Source: Vespula vulgaris | Lineage: Eukaryota > Arthropoda > Insecta > Hymenoptera > Vespidae | Direction: 5' to 3' | NCBI RefSeq assembly: GCF_905475345.1 | Contig: NC_066587.1 | Span: 3,304,070 to 3,368,069 of the forward strand | DNA length: 64,000 bases | Shown: positions 51,311 to 62,569 of the stretch, in pieces | How positions within the stretch are numbered: the stretch's first letter is position 1 | Layout of the letters: each line of letters begins with the position of its first letter | Notes under the pieces: generated by a model | What the model saw: only the letters and a program-made list of their open reading frames with translations | Told to the model about the DNA's origin: nothing | The model's database searches: none | Translations under genes and position numbers: made by a program

Positions 51311-53625
51311 ACTATTCCTTTTTACACAATAGGAGAAAACTTTTTCGTTTCCTTTCGTTATTCTGTTCGAAAAAGTGATACCTACCTTTTGTCACGCGGT
51401 TAAAGTTTCTTACCTTATAAGATTCTTTCTTCAGATCGATGAAATAATTGATTGAATATATTATTGGCCGATTAATTATTGTTCTTTATCTCGAAAGAAA
51501 ATAAAAGTAAACAATTGTTAATTTAATGAAACGTTTAATTGCTTGGACGATGGAAACTTTTTCAACTCGATTAAAAGACAGTTCTATCAACGTTAGGTGA
51601 AAGATCGATACCAATAAATAATTTTGTTGGAAATTAATTAGAATGCATTGTAGGTTACTATTCGTTCGTTCGGTATAGTTTTTTAGGCAAAATTTATTTT
51701 TTGCAATTATCGTAGAATTAAACGGAAGTAGCGCCGCCGTTTTTTGTAGAGAAAAAAGAAGAAGAGACAGATGCACGAACGTAATGCCTGGGACTCGTAT
51801 AATGAGTAGAACTTATCTTTCAGTTTTAATTAGTTGGCGAAAACGAATATATGGTAAAATTGAAAGGTACTTAAAGTTAATGCAGAAACTTCTTTTTTCT
51901 TTTTCTTTCTATGTTTTTTTTTGTCTTATACAGAATCCTACTAGGAGTGTCATGTTAGTGAATTATAGTTATATGTTTTCTATGAGGTTAGAGAATTCGG
52001 GAGAAGTACCTCTTTTCTTTCTTTTCCGATGTAAAACCTCTCTTTATCTCTCTATTTTCCTTTTTACGTTTTCATGTCATACTAATTACGTTCTCTTATA
52101 ATCCAAAAGTGAATAAAAATATTAGAAAAGATGAAGGATAAACGAAGAAAAAAGAATAAAAACATAGGACAGATGTCCGCGGATGTGTCATAAAGTTAAC
52201 ACAAAAACAAAGAAAGAAAATCGAGATTTTTATTTAACGACTATCTGGATTTAAGGTAATTCATCACCTTTCGTTAGAAGCGTGTATGACTTCAGCAACA
52301 CGTATGGAACACAAAATATGAAATAAAAGCGCAAAAAGTCCGTTTTGATATTAGATGAAGGCAATGACTGAAGGCGAGTTCAAAACTTAATTTTATTAAA
52401 ATATTAAATTAAATTATTTCATATGTAACGCATTTTACGAGTCGCATAATGTTAAAGAAAACGTACTATTGTTTAAGTATTAATTTATTATATTCCGTGT
52501 ACATTAAGATCATTTGAATGATTGAAAATTATCAAAATTGTGAATTATTAAAGTTTGAATGTTTACGATTACTCGTCGAAATGCTAAAGAAAACTAAACC
52601 GATAACTATAACAAATGTAACAACATCGTTCACATAACTTTAAGTCGAGGTATAATTCTTAAGATTTAATCAAGAACGTGACATTTAAAAATTTTTTAAG
52701 CACCTTTTTTTTATATATAACTTTTTTATACAAAATTTAAAAGTTAGAAAAAAACCATTTCCCCGCATTCATCTTTAAAATGACACCTTGATAATTAAAA
52801 TCGTTTAGGAATTAGCCTTAATCTTAAAAATGAAACTATTGGAAAATTATAAACGTGAAAAATAAATCTTTACCAATTCTTCGGAATTAGGTTTGAGTAA
52901 GATATTCGAAAACTAAAAATAAAAATAAATGAAGAAAAGCTTGTTCTAGTTTCATTGTCGAACTTTGTTCCAATGGCAATGCAAACACGAAATTGCGTGA
53001 AATTAGTACTGGTTCGACAGTAACTAGCCGTAAGTGCAAACAGACCCGGACGATTTATTTAATTAGAAAACACGTTAAAAGCATCGCCCTATTGTACTCG
53101 TTCAGTTATATGCATTACCCTATAATTGATCGAGCTCGCGTGAATTGGACCTTTCCGGTGTTTATGGGTTTTGAACGTTGCTCGTTACAATTTGTAACTC
53201 GGTTTAATTAAAAAAGAAAAAAAATGAAAAAATGATACTCGTGAAAGTCTCTTTCCAAAAGCTTATCATGTTTTATTCCAGTTTGCATTTTTGATAACCA
53301 CAATCTAATTTTTGTATTGTACGCGATTAGAGTAATTTATGGAATAACTTCGTGCAGCGATTTATGATCAAGGTCACCTGAAGAGATACATTAAGATACG
53401 ATAAAGCGCATAAATCAAGACTATTGCATATTCGTTATCAGCATGTGTTCATTTGAGAATTTCCACAAATCGATTAATCAATTACTGCCGCACATGTAAT
53501 GGTTAAACTAGATGAGATTTCTGTCTTAACAAACAAGAAAAATATTTTACTGTTCATGGATATTTTGAAAGAAAATGCTTATTACGATATTAATTTTTAG
53601 TAATTTTTAAAAACGATACTACAAT
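51311..53625. other. AT-rich unique DNA, no gene seen
   Basis: Very AT-rich, especially 52380-52960. The frames here (96, 105 and 72 codons) show no domain or codon bias. Confidence 0.5.
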
Positions 53626-53674
53626 ATCATATATTATATACAATATCATATACAATATATATATATATATATAT

Positions 53675-53722
<48 letters not shown>
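53626..53722. repeat. (TA)n microsatellite with ATCATA variants
   Basis: Repeats of CAATATCATATA pass into TA at 53655-53721, with one CATA interruption. Confidence 0.9.
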
Positions 53723-53725
<3 letters not shown>

Positions 53726-54066
53726 TAAATGAACGTTCCAAAATATTTCACCATTCTGTTCGATCAGTCATTGTAAAAATCGAATGTGAGTACATTTTGT
53801 ATTGTTAATCAGTTCTCTTTTGAAACAATTTCCGTGCTTACGTAAACGATTCATTTTACGGACGTTACGTAAAACTCCAGGCTCATTTAGTTCAATCATA
53901 GTCGGAGAAACGGTTGGAAATGATTTCCCATTTAAAGACAAGCTGTTGTTTTTTAAGAGAAAAGAAAAAATCTCTTTCATTGTAGGATGGGTGAATGGGT
54001 TTCCTAATTAGCGTTAACATCGATTTGTTTTCTTTTACCATTCAAATAAATTATATTCGTGAACCA

Positions 54067-54105
54067 CTCTTTCTTTCTCTCTTTCTCTCCCTCTCTCTCC
54101 CTCTT
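54067..54105. repeat. CT-rich microsatellite
   Basis: CT units broken by TTT and CCC. Confidence 0.75.
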
Positions 54106-54479
54106 GTTCGTATTGTCAATGTGTTTTTCTTTCTCCTTTCATTACTAATTATTAAAAACAATTGACTCGTGAGCTACATAACTTGAAGTTGCAAGTAATT
54201 AAACGTAATGAAAAGAAAGGAGAAATAGGATTATTTATTTACATCTTCAATATGTTCTCTAATTTTCCTCGTTTATTCCGTCCCCCTTTCCCCTTCTTTT
54301 TTTCGCTTTTTCCTTTCTCATTTTTCACGGAGGGGAGCGTGCATTTTCACTTTTATGAATATCGATTGATCGAGAAAAAAGAGAAGGAGAAGAAAGGTGA
54401 AAGAGAGAGAGAAAGAGAGAAAGAGATGGGCGTTCGATTTGCCGTAATCGAAAAACCGTGACTCTTCATTTTTCATTCG

Positions 54480-54845
54480 CTATCGTTCGAATAAGAAGAA
54501 GGTAGAGAAGAAAAGAAAGAAAAAATGTGAGAAAAAAAATGTTAGTTGCTTTCGACATATACCTTTCGTAGCTATACAAAGAGGGGAAAAAAACCATTCT
54601 GGCCATCCGACGACGCACGAAAAAGAGTGGCTTCTATTTAAGGTGGTGGTCTTCCTAACGATAGGACGCATCATGGTATCTCCTTCCAATAAATGTAACA
54701 CCAACACGCAACAAGACCGGTGTCGTTTCGATGAGACTCGAACCCAACCCACGATATCGGGTCCTCCTGTCGTTTCGATTCGATTTACCCTCCTTATCGT
54801 TCTATTCCGTACCACGTACGATAGAGCACTCAATGTATCTCTCAC
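54480..54845 (-). other. unassigned open frame, 121 codons, GTG start
   Basis: The minus-strand frame is open from 54845 but lacks an initial ATG; internal ATGs occur at EGDTMMRPIVRK. The first 90 residues are of mixed composition, and the end is a Phe-rich low-complexity run from a purine tract. The plus strand is open over the same DNA (54643-54909). No family is recognised. Confidence 0.08.
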
Positions 54846-55091
54846 GAAAATGCAACCTGGTGGAATACGTTTGCTACGACGCTCTTTGCCTTCTCATAAC
54901 GTCGTATGAACTAAAGTATTGCCTAGTGATATTTTATCGATCGAAAAGTTTTCAATTTTCATTAACTCATTATTTTTTTCATCAGGTATCATTTATTTCC
55001 AAAGAGTCATACAGATACGATAATTGACATTCATCTTGCACGAATAGGAATAGCATTGAGAAAATAGAAAATAAATCAATGTTGGAGTCAA

Positions 55092-55132
55092 TTTATTTAT
55101 TATTATTATTATTGTTGTTGTTGTTGTTATTG
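55092..55132. repeat. (TTA)n(TTG)n trinucleotide array
   Basis: About six TTA units pass directly into five TTG units, consistent with one point mutation spread by slippage. Confidence 0.9.
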
Positions 55133-55444
55133 TATAAAGTTTCTTGCTTTCTTTTTTTTTCAATAAGTCGTAAACTTTGCCAGACTTTTACTGTGTTCAT
55201 GACAATCGATGCAACCGTTCCAACACAACGAATCGAGTAACTGTAGAAGAAGGCAGAATCGGTCCGTCTGGGATTACCTGAGAGAAATAGGAACGCAAGG
55301 AAATAAAAAGGAAACGAGGAAACAATCTGGTCGAGGTACCATGAAACTCTCGGTAGGAAGTAAGAGTCGAAGTAGTCTTCTAAAACGATAAATTCTAATC
55401 CTTAGTCTGAGCTACTCTTGGCTATAAAGATCCTAAGATTCTTA

Positions 55445-55583
55445 TCCCGTGGGCGTTACAGCGTGTTTTCGTGCGTTCGCCGATATATCCACTTGTCGCG
55501 AGCGTGAGCGTACGGTCAAAGAGGCGACACGCGCGGCTAATCGCACATGTACACGCGATTACGCGTGTCTCCGGCCAAGTTCG
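55445..55583. promoter_or_regulatory. CpG-dense segment
   Basis: I count 23 CpG dinucleotides within about 135 bases, far above the rest of the window. The segment includes the palindromic hairpin ACACGCG-ATTA-CGCGTGT (55551-55568). A TATAAAG motif lies upstream at 55423-55429, but no good initiator is found at the expected 55453-55456; GTTACAG there is a weak fit. CpG clusters of this kind can mark unmethylated regulatory DNA. Two forward frames read through it but run into low-complexity Tyr and Thr repeats, so no gene is called. Confidence 0.35.
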
Positions 55584-55680
55584 AGCAAACTTTTCTCTTG
55601 GTCTGACCTTTTGGCCACGTTCTTATTTCTCTTTTTCCAAGCTTTACCTTACCAGACCACCTCTTCTCTTTCTTCCTTTC

Positions 55681-55716
55681 TTTACTACTACTGCTACTAC
55701 TACTATTACTACTACC
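55681..55716. repeat. (CTA)n trinucleotide array
   Basis: Imperfect cta/ctg/tta triplets. In one frame they read as poly-Tyr. Confidence 0.85.
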
Positions 55717-55850
55717 GTCGTTGATCACCCTCCTGCCTCTTGATAAATGGACTTAAGAGCACGGAGAATCTCCGTGATGGTACTATCGATTCAGAAACGT
55801 CGACGTTGATTACTTGTTCGTACCCTCCTTTCTTCGTATCGTTTACGATT

Positions 55851-55852
<2 letters not shown>

Positions 55853-55939
<87 letters not shown>
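55853..55939. repeat. (GA)n microsatellite
   Basis: About 43 uninterrupted GA units, the longest pure GA run seen in the window. Confidence 0.95.
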
Positions 55940-55942
<3 letters not shown>

Positions 55943-56643
55943 TACGTGTATGTGTGTGTGTCATATTCTTTACGTCGGTCCTGATTTTTATAACTTTTAA
56001 TACAATTTTGATATTATTTCAGTATCATCGATGATTGATTTTTCTCAAATTCATTTATCACACTATCATTATTTTTTCTAATTATTTTTGTTAAAATCCT
56101 TCGAGGGAATACGAAACAATGTTATGAACGTTAAACCGAATATCCATATCACGAATAGATACTCTTTTTCCCTGATCTATCCGTGTTAGTAAGAGTACCC
56201 AAGAGGATCGGAGACTTTTCCGAGTTGTACTCTTGCGCGATTAGATCTGAACGTATCAGAGCGGGACTGGCTAATTGGACTGGTAGTTTCGTGCCGCGTC
56301 AACGAAGGAACAAAGCCATTTGTGCCGGCGTAAATAGGTTCGGTCTCTTTCTGTTGATTCTTTCTTTCTGCTTTACTCACTTCTTTTTTCCCTCTTCACC
56401 GATGTTTTTTGTCTTTCGTTCTCTTACGCTTCCCTTATAAATGCCACTTGGGGCCCTTTTGTACGAAGAAACGCGAGATCAATCGACGACTATCAGAGAA
56501 CATATTTTGAAAGTTTGAAATCGAAAAGATACAAGTTCCGAATGTTTTTCATAGTGGATAAATATTTTTCTCTTCTTGAAGAATTACTTATAAAATAATT
56601 CTTCTTCTTTCCGCATTATTGGAAGATTTATATAGGTATAGAA

Positions 56644-56725
56644 ATTCTCTTGAAAGAGAATCAGTATCTGCTTCGGTCAGCTACAGAAGGGAATCAAATA
56701 GAGTGGAAAGTTCGTTAACCGAAGC
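56644..56725. repeat. two nested or adjacent inverted repeats
   Basis: ATTCTCT/AGAGAAT form a small hairpin with a 4-nt loop near 56644-56661. GCTTCGGT (56670-56677) pairs exactly with ACCGAAGC (56718-56725) over a 40-nt loop. No conserved RNA family is recognised. Confidence 0.35.
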
Positions 56726-57026
56726 TAATTGGTAACAGATAGGTACGGTCTATTAATCGTCGTAATAATGAATCGCTTTCTGGGCTTGATAAGATAGAGG
56801 TAATTAGATCTATTCATTCATTCTTTGAATTTTATGTAACTGTATTATTTGTATATAAAGTAAATATTGTAGTAATCGTTCCGCTCTAAAATATTTATAA
56901 ATATTTATATTAATCTGGAATATAAAAGCATGGAATTATCTTGAAGAAGTAAAGTAATAATTTTTAAAGAGTGTTTCATTATTGTATGCTTTAGGGTGCG
57001 TCGGTAAACGTAGAACCTTCGAATAA

Positions 57027-57079
<53 letters not shown>
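57027..57079. repeat. (CT)n microsatellite
   Basis: A CT array with one TG interruption near 57050. Confidence 0.95.
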
Positions 57080-57082
<3 letters not shown>

Positions 57083-58080
57083 GCTTTTCTCTTTGGCTTT
57101 CACTATGCGCGATACGGCTGCGGCTATATTCAAAGCTCATTGTCTCGGTAGGTTGACCTGGAAAATTAATAGCGTTTGCACGCTTTCTACTCCTAATTTT
57201 TCTTTAACTTCTAACCAACGTAGTCGGAGAAGATTTCACACTCTTATCATGATCTTTAATAACGATAAATCGTTTCGTTTGCCTCTTACGTAATATCATA
57301 TTAAAGTTACAAAAAAGAATACTGTGTAACTCATATCTCGAGTGATTACGATATTATTTTATGAAATAGTCCGATGTTATTTTATAATCTCATTTTGATT
57401 ATATCTATTTACATATACCTACGTACAGTTTTAAATATGCGCTCAAGTGGAATTTTATAATTGAAAGTTAATTTAATTTAATTAAAAAAAATAACCGTAT
57501 ATCAGAAATAGTTAGTATTTTTTGCTTATTTTATATCAATGCTAGAATTAATTTAAAAATAATTAGTAGCAGCTACATTACCAAATTAAATGCGTTTGGT
57601 ATGCTTATATTCTTTTTAATGCAACTCTTTACATATTCTCCTTTATGCTTTTTATCATCGTTATATTTATTGCTTACAATTGCTCTTTACTGGTTGTCTT
57701 TTAACGTATCTTTTAACAAAGAAACTCCGTAGTTTTATATTTATTTCGCTGGCTCCAACATAACGAGCGCGAATAACAAGCGGATACGACAATGAGCAAG
57801 CTTCATCTCTAACCCACCTCGCTTTTGAACTCTTTCCGTTCTCGTTTCTCTGGCTCGCTTTTTACGGATTTTCTCGCAATACAGTAACGTGGAAATACGA
57901 AGTCGAAAGGAAGAGATCGAGAAAAAAGAAAAAAAATAAATAAAGAACGAAGGAACGTACTCGAAGCGAGCACAATGACGTAACAGTTAAAAGCGGCTGA
58001 AGATGGTCTAAATTTTTAATATCAGCAACGATTTTCCGGTCACCCTTCTTCCTATATGCATCGATTTAATTCAAACGAGA
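57080..58080. other. AT-rich unique DNA, no gene seen
   Basis: AT-rich from 57300 to 57760, then more balanced. No frame of note beyond the 70-codon one at 57081. Confidence 0.5.
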
Positions 58081-58105
58081 GAGCAGTTCGTGGGGAAACG
58101 CACAT

Positions 58106-58159
58106 GGCGCGATTTAAATTTCAGCACAAGTCGAACGTGCGGGAAATTTAAATCGAACC
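58106..58159. repeat. hairpin-forming inverted repeat, 13-bp perfect arms
   Basis: CGATTTAAATTTC (58110-58122) and its exact reverse complement GAAATTTAAATCG (58143-58155) flank a 20-nt centre. Inside that centre, GCAC (58124-58127) and GTGC (58137-58140) also pair around a 9-nt loop. Outside, GG and CC (58106-58107 with 58158-58159) add two pairs across a 2x2 internal loop. The whole is a 54-nt near-continuous stem. It is shorter than a typical animal pre-microRNA, and neither arm resembles a conserved insect microRNA. It could be a paired protein-binding palindrome or a structured RNA element. Confidence 0.6.
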
Positions 58160-58465
58160 TTTGAAAAGTTAATGTCCGGAAGCTGCGCCTGGACCCCACT
58201 TTGTAATTTTGGAACGCGTATTCTCAAGCGCGCTCGATATTAACGATTTTTCCTCGTAACTTCGACGGTGAAACGTCGATTGATCGAACGTCACGAAATA
58301 ACCTTTCATTTCTATTTTCTTCGGACGTGATATTAATCAACGTATCGACATATCGAAATATTAATTGAAACTATCGACTTATCTATATTAATTTAAACGT
58401 ATTTTAACAACGGATGAAGATTGCTGAACGAATAACAGAAACGTCAAGTTCGATCTTGACGGACC

Positions 58466-58720
58466 TTGTTATTTTGCGGTAAAGAAGACGCGAGAAAACG
58501 GAACGAACAAGGCGTAGCGATCCGTGAAAATACTCGAAAGCTGTCTCAGGAAAAGGAGGGCGTCATTCAACGAGGCGAGACACGGTATGCCTCATTATAC
58601 GGTCTTGACTCTGAGCTGCCACGTTTTCACGGGATGACGGGAGCCAATTTCATCTTTCCTCCCCCTTTGAAGCGACGACATGACTGTTCATCGCCCAAAG
58701 TCACGTACTGCGCGTACTAG
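58466..58720 (+). other. unassigned open frame, no ATG start
   Basis: This 84-codon frame begins at a TTG and is free of simple repeats. It is rich in Lys, Arg and Glu at its start and carries FPPPLKRRHD near its end. The patch is GC-richer than its flanks. A small inverted repeat (CGTCAAG/CTTGACG near 58442-58461) lies just upstream. No domain is recognised; it is probably a chance frame. Confidence 0.08.
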
Positions 58721-60420
58721 TCCAAGTATCAAAGCGAAACACACTGCTTTTGTCTTTGAAGGTTCTGCCGTAGGCTTACGGTAATACCTGATCTTCGGTA
58801 GAAACTAATGGAAAATACGAATTTGGTGCGATGCAAAATCCCCCTAGGACTCGTGTTTATGTATCATAATGAGAGCTGCTTCGATATTGATACATTTTAA
58901 TAATTATTTATATTTTTCGTACGTATAACCTTTTTATTTTGTTGAGATAATACGATAATGAGTTTTTCGTTACACCGCTAATATTCGCAAGAACCTTAAT
59001 TATACATTTTATTCGTAATTTTCCGTGTGACTTTTATTGAAAAGATGTTGGTAGATAGGTATGCACATACCAAGCTAACAAGCGGGCTTTGAAATAATTC
59101 TGCATAATGTTACAATTTACTATATTCAACGACTAAAGCAGACCGAAACGGAGCGGAACATCATTGCGGTAAATGTTAATTCTTTTCCGTTAGATGTTTC
59201 GCACTGGCCTAGGAGATAACACGAGGAAAATGTTGGCAGATAACGATTGTGGCTTTTCTCGAAATAAATTAATTTTATTAATCGGTGACCGTCTTACCAC
59301 TTGATATTAATTATATTGAATTTTTTTAAATGTTTTAATACTTCCTTATTCTGATCTCAGTTCTCATTTTAATTTTAATTTAATTCTGAAATTAAATTTG
59401 CCATTTATCTAATTAATATTCGTAAGAATTTAAAATTATCCAAAATTCTCCGCAATATGACTATTACGGGCAGTAATACTATTTTTGTAGTATTCTATTC
59501 TTACAATCTCAGTTCAAAGAAATAATATTGCGAACGTTTTAATTCCGATAAGTTTCATAAAAGCCTTTCAAAAATCACCAGTTCCGTAGATCTCACAAAA
59601 GTCTCCTGAACGAAATTAAAACTAGAAATATCTAAAATTTTAATATCTCCACAATTTTAATTAAAAGTTTAAATATCTTATAATTTTCTTTTTGTATCTT
59701 ATTATCTTCGTAAGGAATGTGAAAATACAACCAACGAATAAATTTATTCGTCGCTATTCCTTATAAAAAATTACTGTCCGGTCTTTTCTCTCCCGAACAG
59801 AAACAAGCAGGTACGAGTAAACAAATTTCTTACACATCGTTATTTCGCGATTCTAATTATTTAGAAAATATTATTGGTTACATTTTTCGTTTTACGGTAC
59901 AGATAATTAGGTAAATCTCTTCCAAGTTCTATATAAGTGCATATATTTATCGACGCGCTTTGACGACTGGTAGGTACCTATATGCTGTGTATGAATAGAA
60001 CAGCAAATTCTCTGCTTAGGATCGTTTCTGGGAAATGAGTAGGTAAAGCCGAATATTCCTTTTCAAATATTTATACGCGTTCTCATCATTATGTGATGCT
60101 CAAGTTCTATCCTGAATAATTATTATTAGTAGCATTAGAATTGAAAAACTTTTCGTAAAAAACTTTTTAAGCTCGCGATACATAAATGAAAATTAGACAA
60201 AAAAGATATATTTTAAAGTTAAAAAAATAGAAATATGGTAAATTTAACATTAATGCATCGAAAAAAAAGAGGAAAAAAAATTCACGTTTCATTATTTTTT
60301 TTAACGTTAACGTCAAACCAGAAGCGTTACGAGCCGTCTCATAATTTCTTTTTCCAAACATCGCGATTCAAAAGGCAGTTTTCCATATATCTTCCATACA
60401 AAAAAAAAACTACCGTCTAA
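58721..60420. other. AT-rich DNA upstream of the promoter region
   Basis: No long frame, microsatellite or duplication is visible. CCGTA/TACGG form a small hairpin near 58769-58782. It would be the distal 5' flank of the 60.7 kb transcription unit. Confidence 0.5.
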
Positions 60421-60699
60421 ATAATTTCACAGTAAAATGCAGGGGGCCGCAGGCTGAAACGCCTAAATACGAGAAGTTCTCAGCGTTCTCGCTAGAAATG
60501 GTTTACAAAAATGTCGAGGAAGCCGCGCTTTAGAAACACAAACACGAAGTATCCTTGAAGGGGAAAGTACTACGGACACTTGCGAACGTTATGTACACGT
60601 GCGAGTGTAAGCTCGACGTGCGAGAAGGAACGAATAACAAAAAAACAAAACAAAACAAAATAGAAGAAGGAAGAAAAGGTAAATGGGTAAGTTACACGT
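60421..60699 (+). promoter_or_regulatory. proximal upstream region of the 60.7 kb promoter
   Basis: This stretch is richer in GC than its surroundings (for example around 60440-60530 and 60580-60630) and follows an AT-rich block. An open frame runs from 60555 to 60758 across it and past the predicted start site, ending at a TAA. Its Lys/Asn/Thr-rich product looks random, so I do not call it a gene. No specific transcription-factor array was recognised. Confidence 0.25.
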
Positions 60700-60735
60700 T
60701 ATATATGGGATACGTATTTATACGACGTGTCAGTG
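60700..60735 (+). promoter_or_regulatory. RNA polymerase II core promoter (TATA box plus initiator)
   Basis: A TATATATGG box begins at 60700. An arthropod-type initiator, TCAGTG, lies at 60730-60735. Taking the A of TCAGTG (60732) as +1 puts the first T of the TATA box at -32, the standard spacing for arthropod focused promoters. The 300 bases upstream are richer in GC and CpG than most of the window, and a strong splice donor follows 94 nt downstream. I see no convincing downstream promoter element at +28 to +33, which TATA/initiator promoters can do without. The motifs and spacing are read directly; that this promoter is used is inference. Chance pairing of the two motifs is possible but less likely given the donor. 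Confidence 0.5.
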
Positions 60736-60825
60736 AGAGCGGTGTGTTCAAAGTGTAAGGGTGCCCAAAGTTGTCCCTTTAAGCGTCGAAGCTTGCTTTA
60801 CGACGGGGATAGTTAGTCGTAGAAG
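60732..60825 (+). other. putative first (5' UTR) exon of a + strand gene
   Basis: This is the predicted transcribed leader, from the initiator A to the base before GTAAGT. It is 94 nt long and contains no ATG in any frame, as expected of a non-coding first exon. It ends in AAG|GTAAGT, an almost perfect match to the metazoan donor consensus. A short stem can form between AAGGG (about 60758) and CCCTT (about 60775). The coding exons of this gene would lie right of the window, or in a downstream exon I could not recognise. It could instead be the first exon of a long non-coding RNA. The gene's identity is unknown. Confidence 0.4.
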
Positions 60826-60831
60826 GTAAGT
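60826..60831 (+). other. splice donor site GTAAGT
   Basis: The sequence AGAAG|GTAAGTT is one of the best donor consensus matches seen in the window. It sits at the 3' edge of the GC-richer leader, with a long (GA)n tract starting about 110 nt further on, which would be intronic. Confidence 0.4.
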
Positions 60832-60932
60832 TCGTTGCTGCTGGAGGCTTTCAGAAAGCGGCGCGAAGTGGAACAACGTTCTCGCCAATGGCTATTCCTG
60901 TAAACTACAATATCGTCCGACGTGGAATGTAA

Positions 60933-60933
60933 G

Positions 60934-60994
<61 letters not shown>

Positions 60995-61010
60995 GAGAGA
61001 GAGGGAGAGA
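60933..61010. repeat. (GA)n microsatellite in the putative first intron
   Basis: A GA array with GCGA interruptions, about 105 bases after the donor at 60826. GA arrays close to insect promoters can bind GAGA-type factors; whether this one does is unknown. Confidence 0.95.
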
Positions 61011-62124
61011 ATAGGAAGAGGATAGTAGAAAGGCCGAGAGGGTAGTAAGGGGCTGCTGGCCCATTTAGATATCGATTTGCAATTTCACCGACAATTACAC
61101 GAGGCGCGGAATACGTTTGTACATATCAGATCAGATTAAATGAATATTTATGAGCTCAAGGGCCGTCGTGCGACGCTGTTCGAGCTCCTGCGTCGGCTGC
61201 GTGCACGTAATCTCAGTTTGCAAACAAAGACTTCCCGATGTATCCATTACAAGGCTCCATGCGTTGCATCTCTGGTCAACAAGGTTTTCAAACACCTATG
61301 TCGAACTTCTCTTTTGCGGCCAAAAACACTGAGCATTTCGTGAAATTCAAGTTCTCTAATGTATTATTTAACATGGAATAATCTATTCTTACAGGTTGTA
61401 TATATAGTGATATCGTTATTAATGATAATAAATTTGTTTCTGGAACTTTTAAGAACGATCATGTTAAAGGTTAATCTTACTGCGACTTTTAATCACAATT
61501 TACTAGACATTGTGCTTGATTACCGAATTATTCTTAATTATTGTGATAAACGAAGTAGCTTGATTATATCGTAAGAATATTAAAATGTTTTTTCCACGAT
61601 ATGTCGATTGATAAAGGACGAAAGAGATGATACGAGATGATCCTTTACTTGTGGTATAATCGAATCTAATGGTAAGAAGTCTGTATAAAACGTGACGAGA
61701 AAGAAAAAGTGAAAAAGAAAGAAGGAAGAAAAAACATCTGCTAAACGGAAGAAAACGGGAGGTTGAGTCCCACCTTTGCTCGAATCTGCTTCTGAAACTT
61801 TCCTCCGGAGGTAGAACTTCTCGAGGATCGCGCTCAGTGAGTGTAAATGAAATCCGCGTAATACTCTTTACATTCCGTGACAAAAGAAAGTCGCTAACGC
61901 TTTTCAACAGTAATTCCAAGACGGACGACGATGTCGGAAAGTAGTATGAAAGGATGAGAGAAGGTAGGACTGGTACGCAAGGGATGGTAACGCGTTACTA
62001 TCCAAAACTTGGCAACTTTCTTACGCGTTGGGAGTTTTGCTTTAGCCGGTTTACGTGTTCATCTTGTATCGTATATTGTTCTCCTAATTGTATGCGCCGG
62101 ATAGCAATTATTCTCTCTTTCAGT
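61011..62124. other. sequence downstream of the putative first exon
   Basis: 61140-61340 is GC-richer, and two plus frames of 67 and 60 codons overlap there; neither has a recognised domain. The palindrome GTAACGCGTTAC lies at 61987-61998. A 138-codon minus frame (61503-61919) passes through Phe/Ser/Leu low-complexity sequence. All would be intronic if the 60826 donor is used. Confidence 0.4.
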
Positions 62125-62218
62125 TTCTCTCTCTCTCTCTCTCTCTCTCTGTCTGTCTCTCTCTGTGCGTCTCTTTCTCCTTATCTGTCTCTCTCTTCCT
62201 CTCTTTCTCTTTCTCTCA
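62125..62218. repeat. (CT)n microsatellite
   Basis: A CT array with GT, CC and TT interruptions. Confidence 0.9.
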
Positions 62219-62510
62219 TTCTCTTTGTTAATATTATTTTCACGATAAAGAATAAATAGAGAAAAGGAAGATTAATTTCGAAATCTTCATTCACGCATAT
62301 CCCGAATTCCGAGCTAAATAATTCATATTATTTAAACTTTCGTGAAATATATTTGTACATTCGATGTGTGTCTATATCGTTGAGATATATGAAACACCTT
62401 TTTCGTTCTTCTTTTTCTCGAGTCTTGTTCTCGGATAGAAACGAGTGGGCGGATCGAAATAGTCGATGATATTTACGACGTTATGAGTAAAAGAGAGAAA
62501 AGAAAAAGAG

Positions 62511-62514
62511 AGAT

Positions 62515-62568
<54 letters not shown>
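62511..62568. repeat. (GA)n microsatellite
   Basis: About 25 GA units after two GATA variants. It lies 300 bases from the complementary CT array at 62125. Confidence 0.95.

Positions 62569-62569
<1 letters not shown>

Noticed and set aside
54725..54765. Minus-strand GGTTCGAGTC, a tRNA B-box-like word
   Set aside because: The T stem is imperfect, no A box is found at the right distance and the acceptor stem cannot form, so neither a tRNA nor a tRNA-derived SINE is supported.
61850..61890. Minus-strand GGAATGTAAAGAGTAT, resembling the miR-1 mature sequence
   Set aside because: The match breaks after GGAATGTAAAG (one base missing), and the flanks do not fold into a precursor with a star arm.
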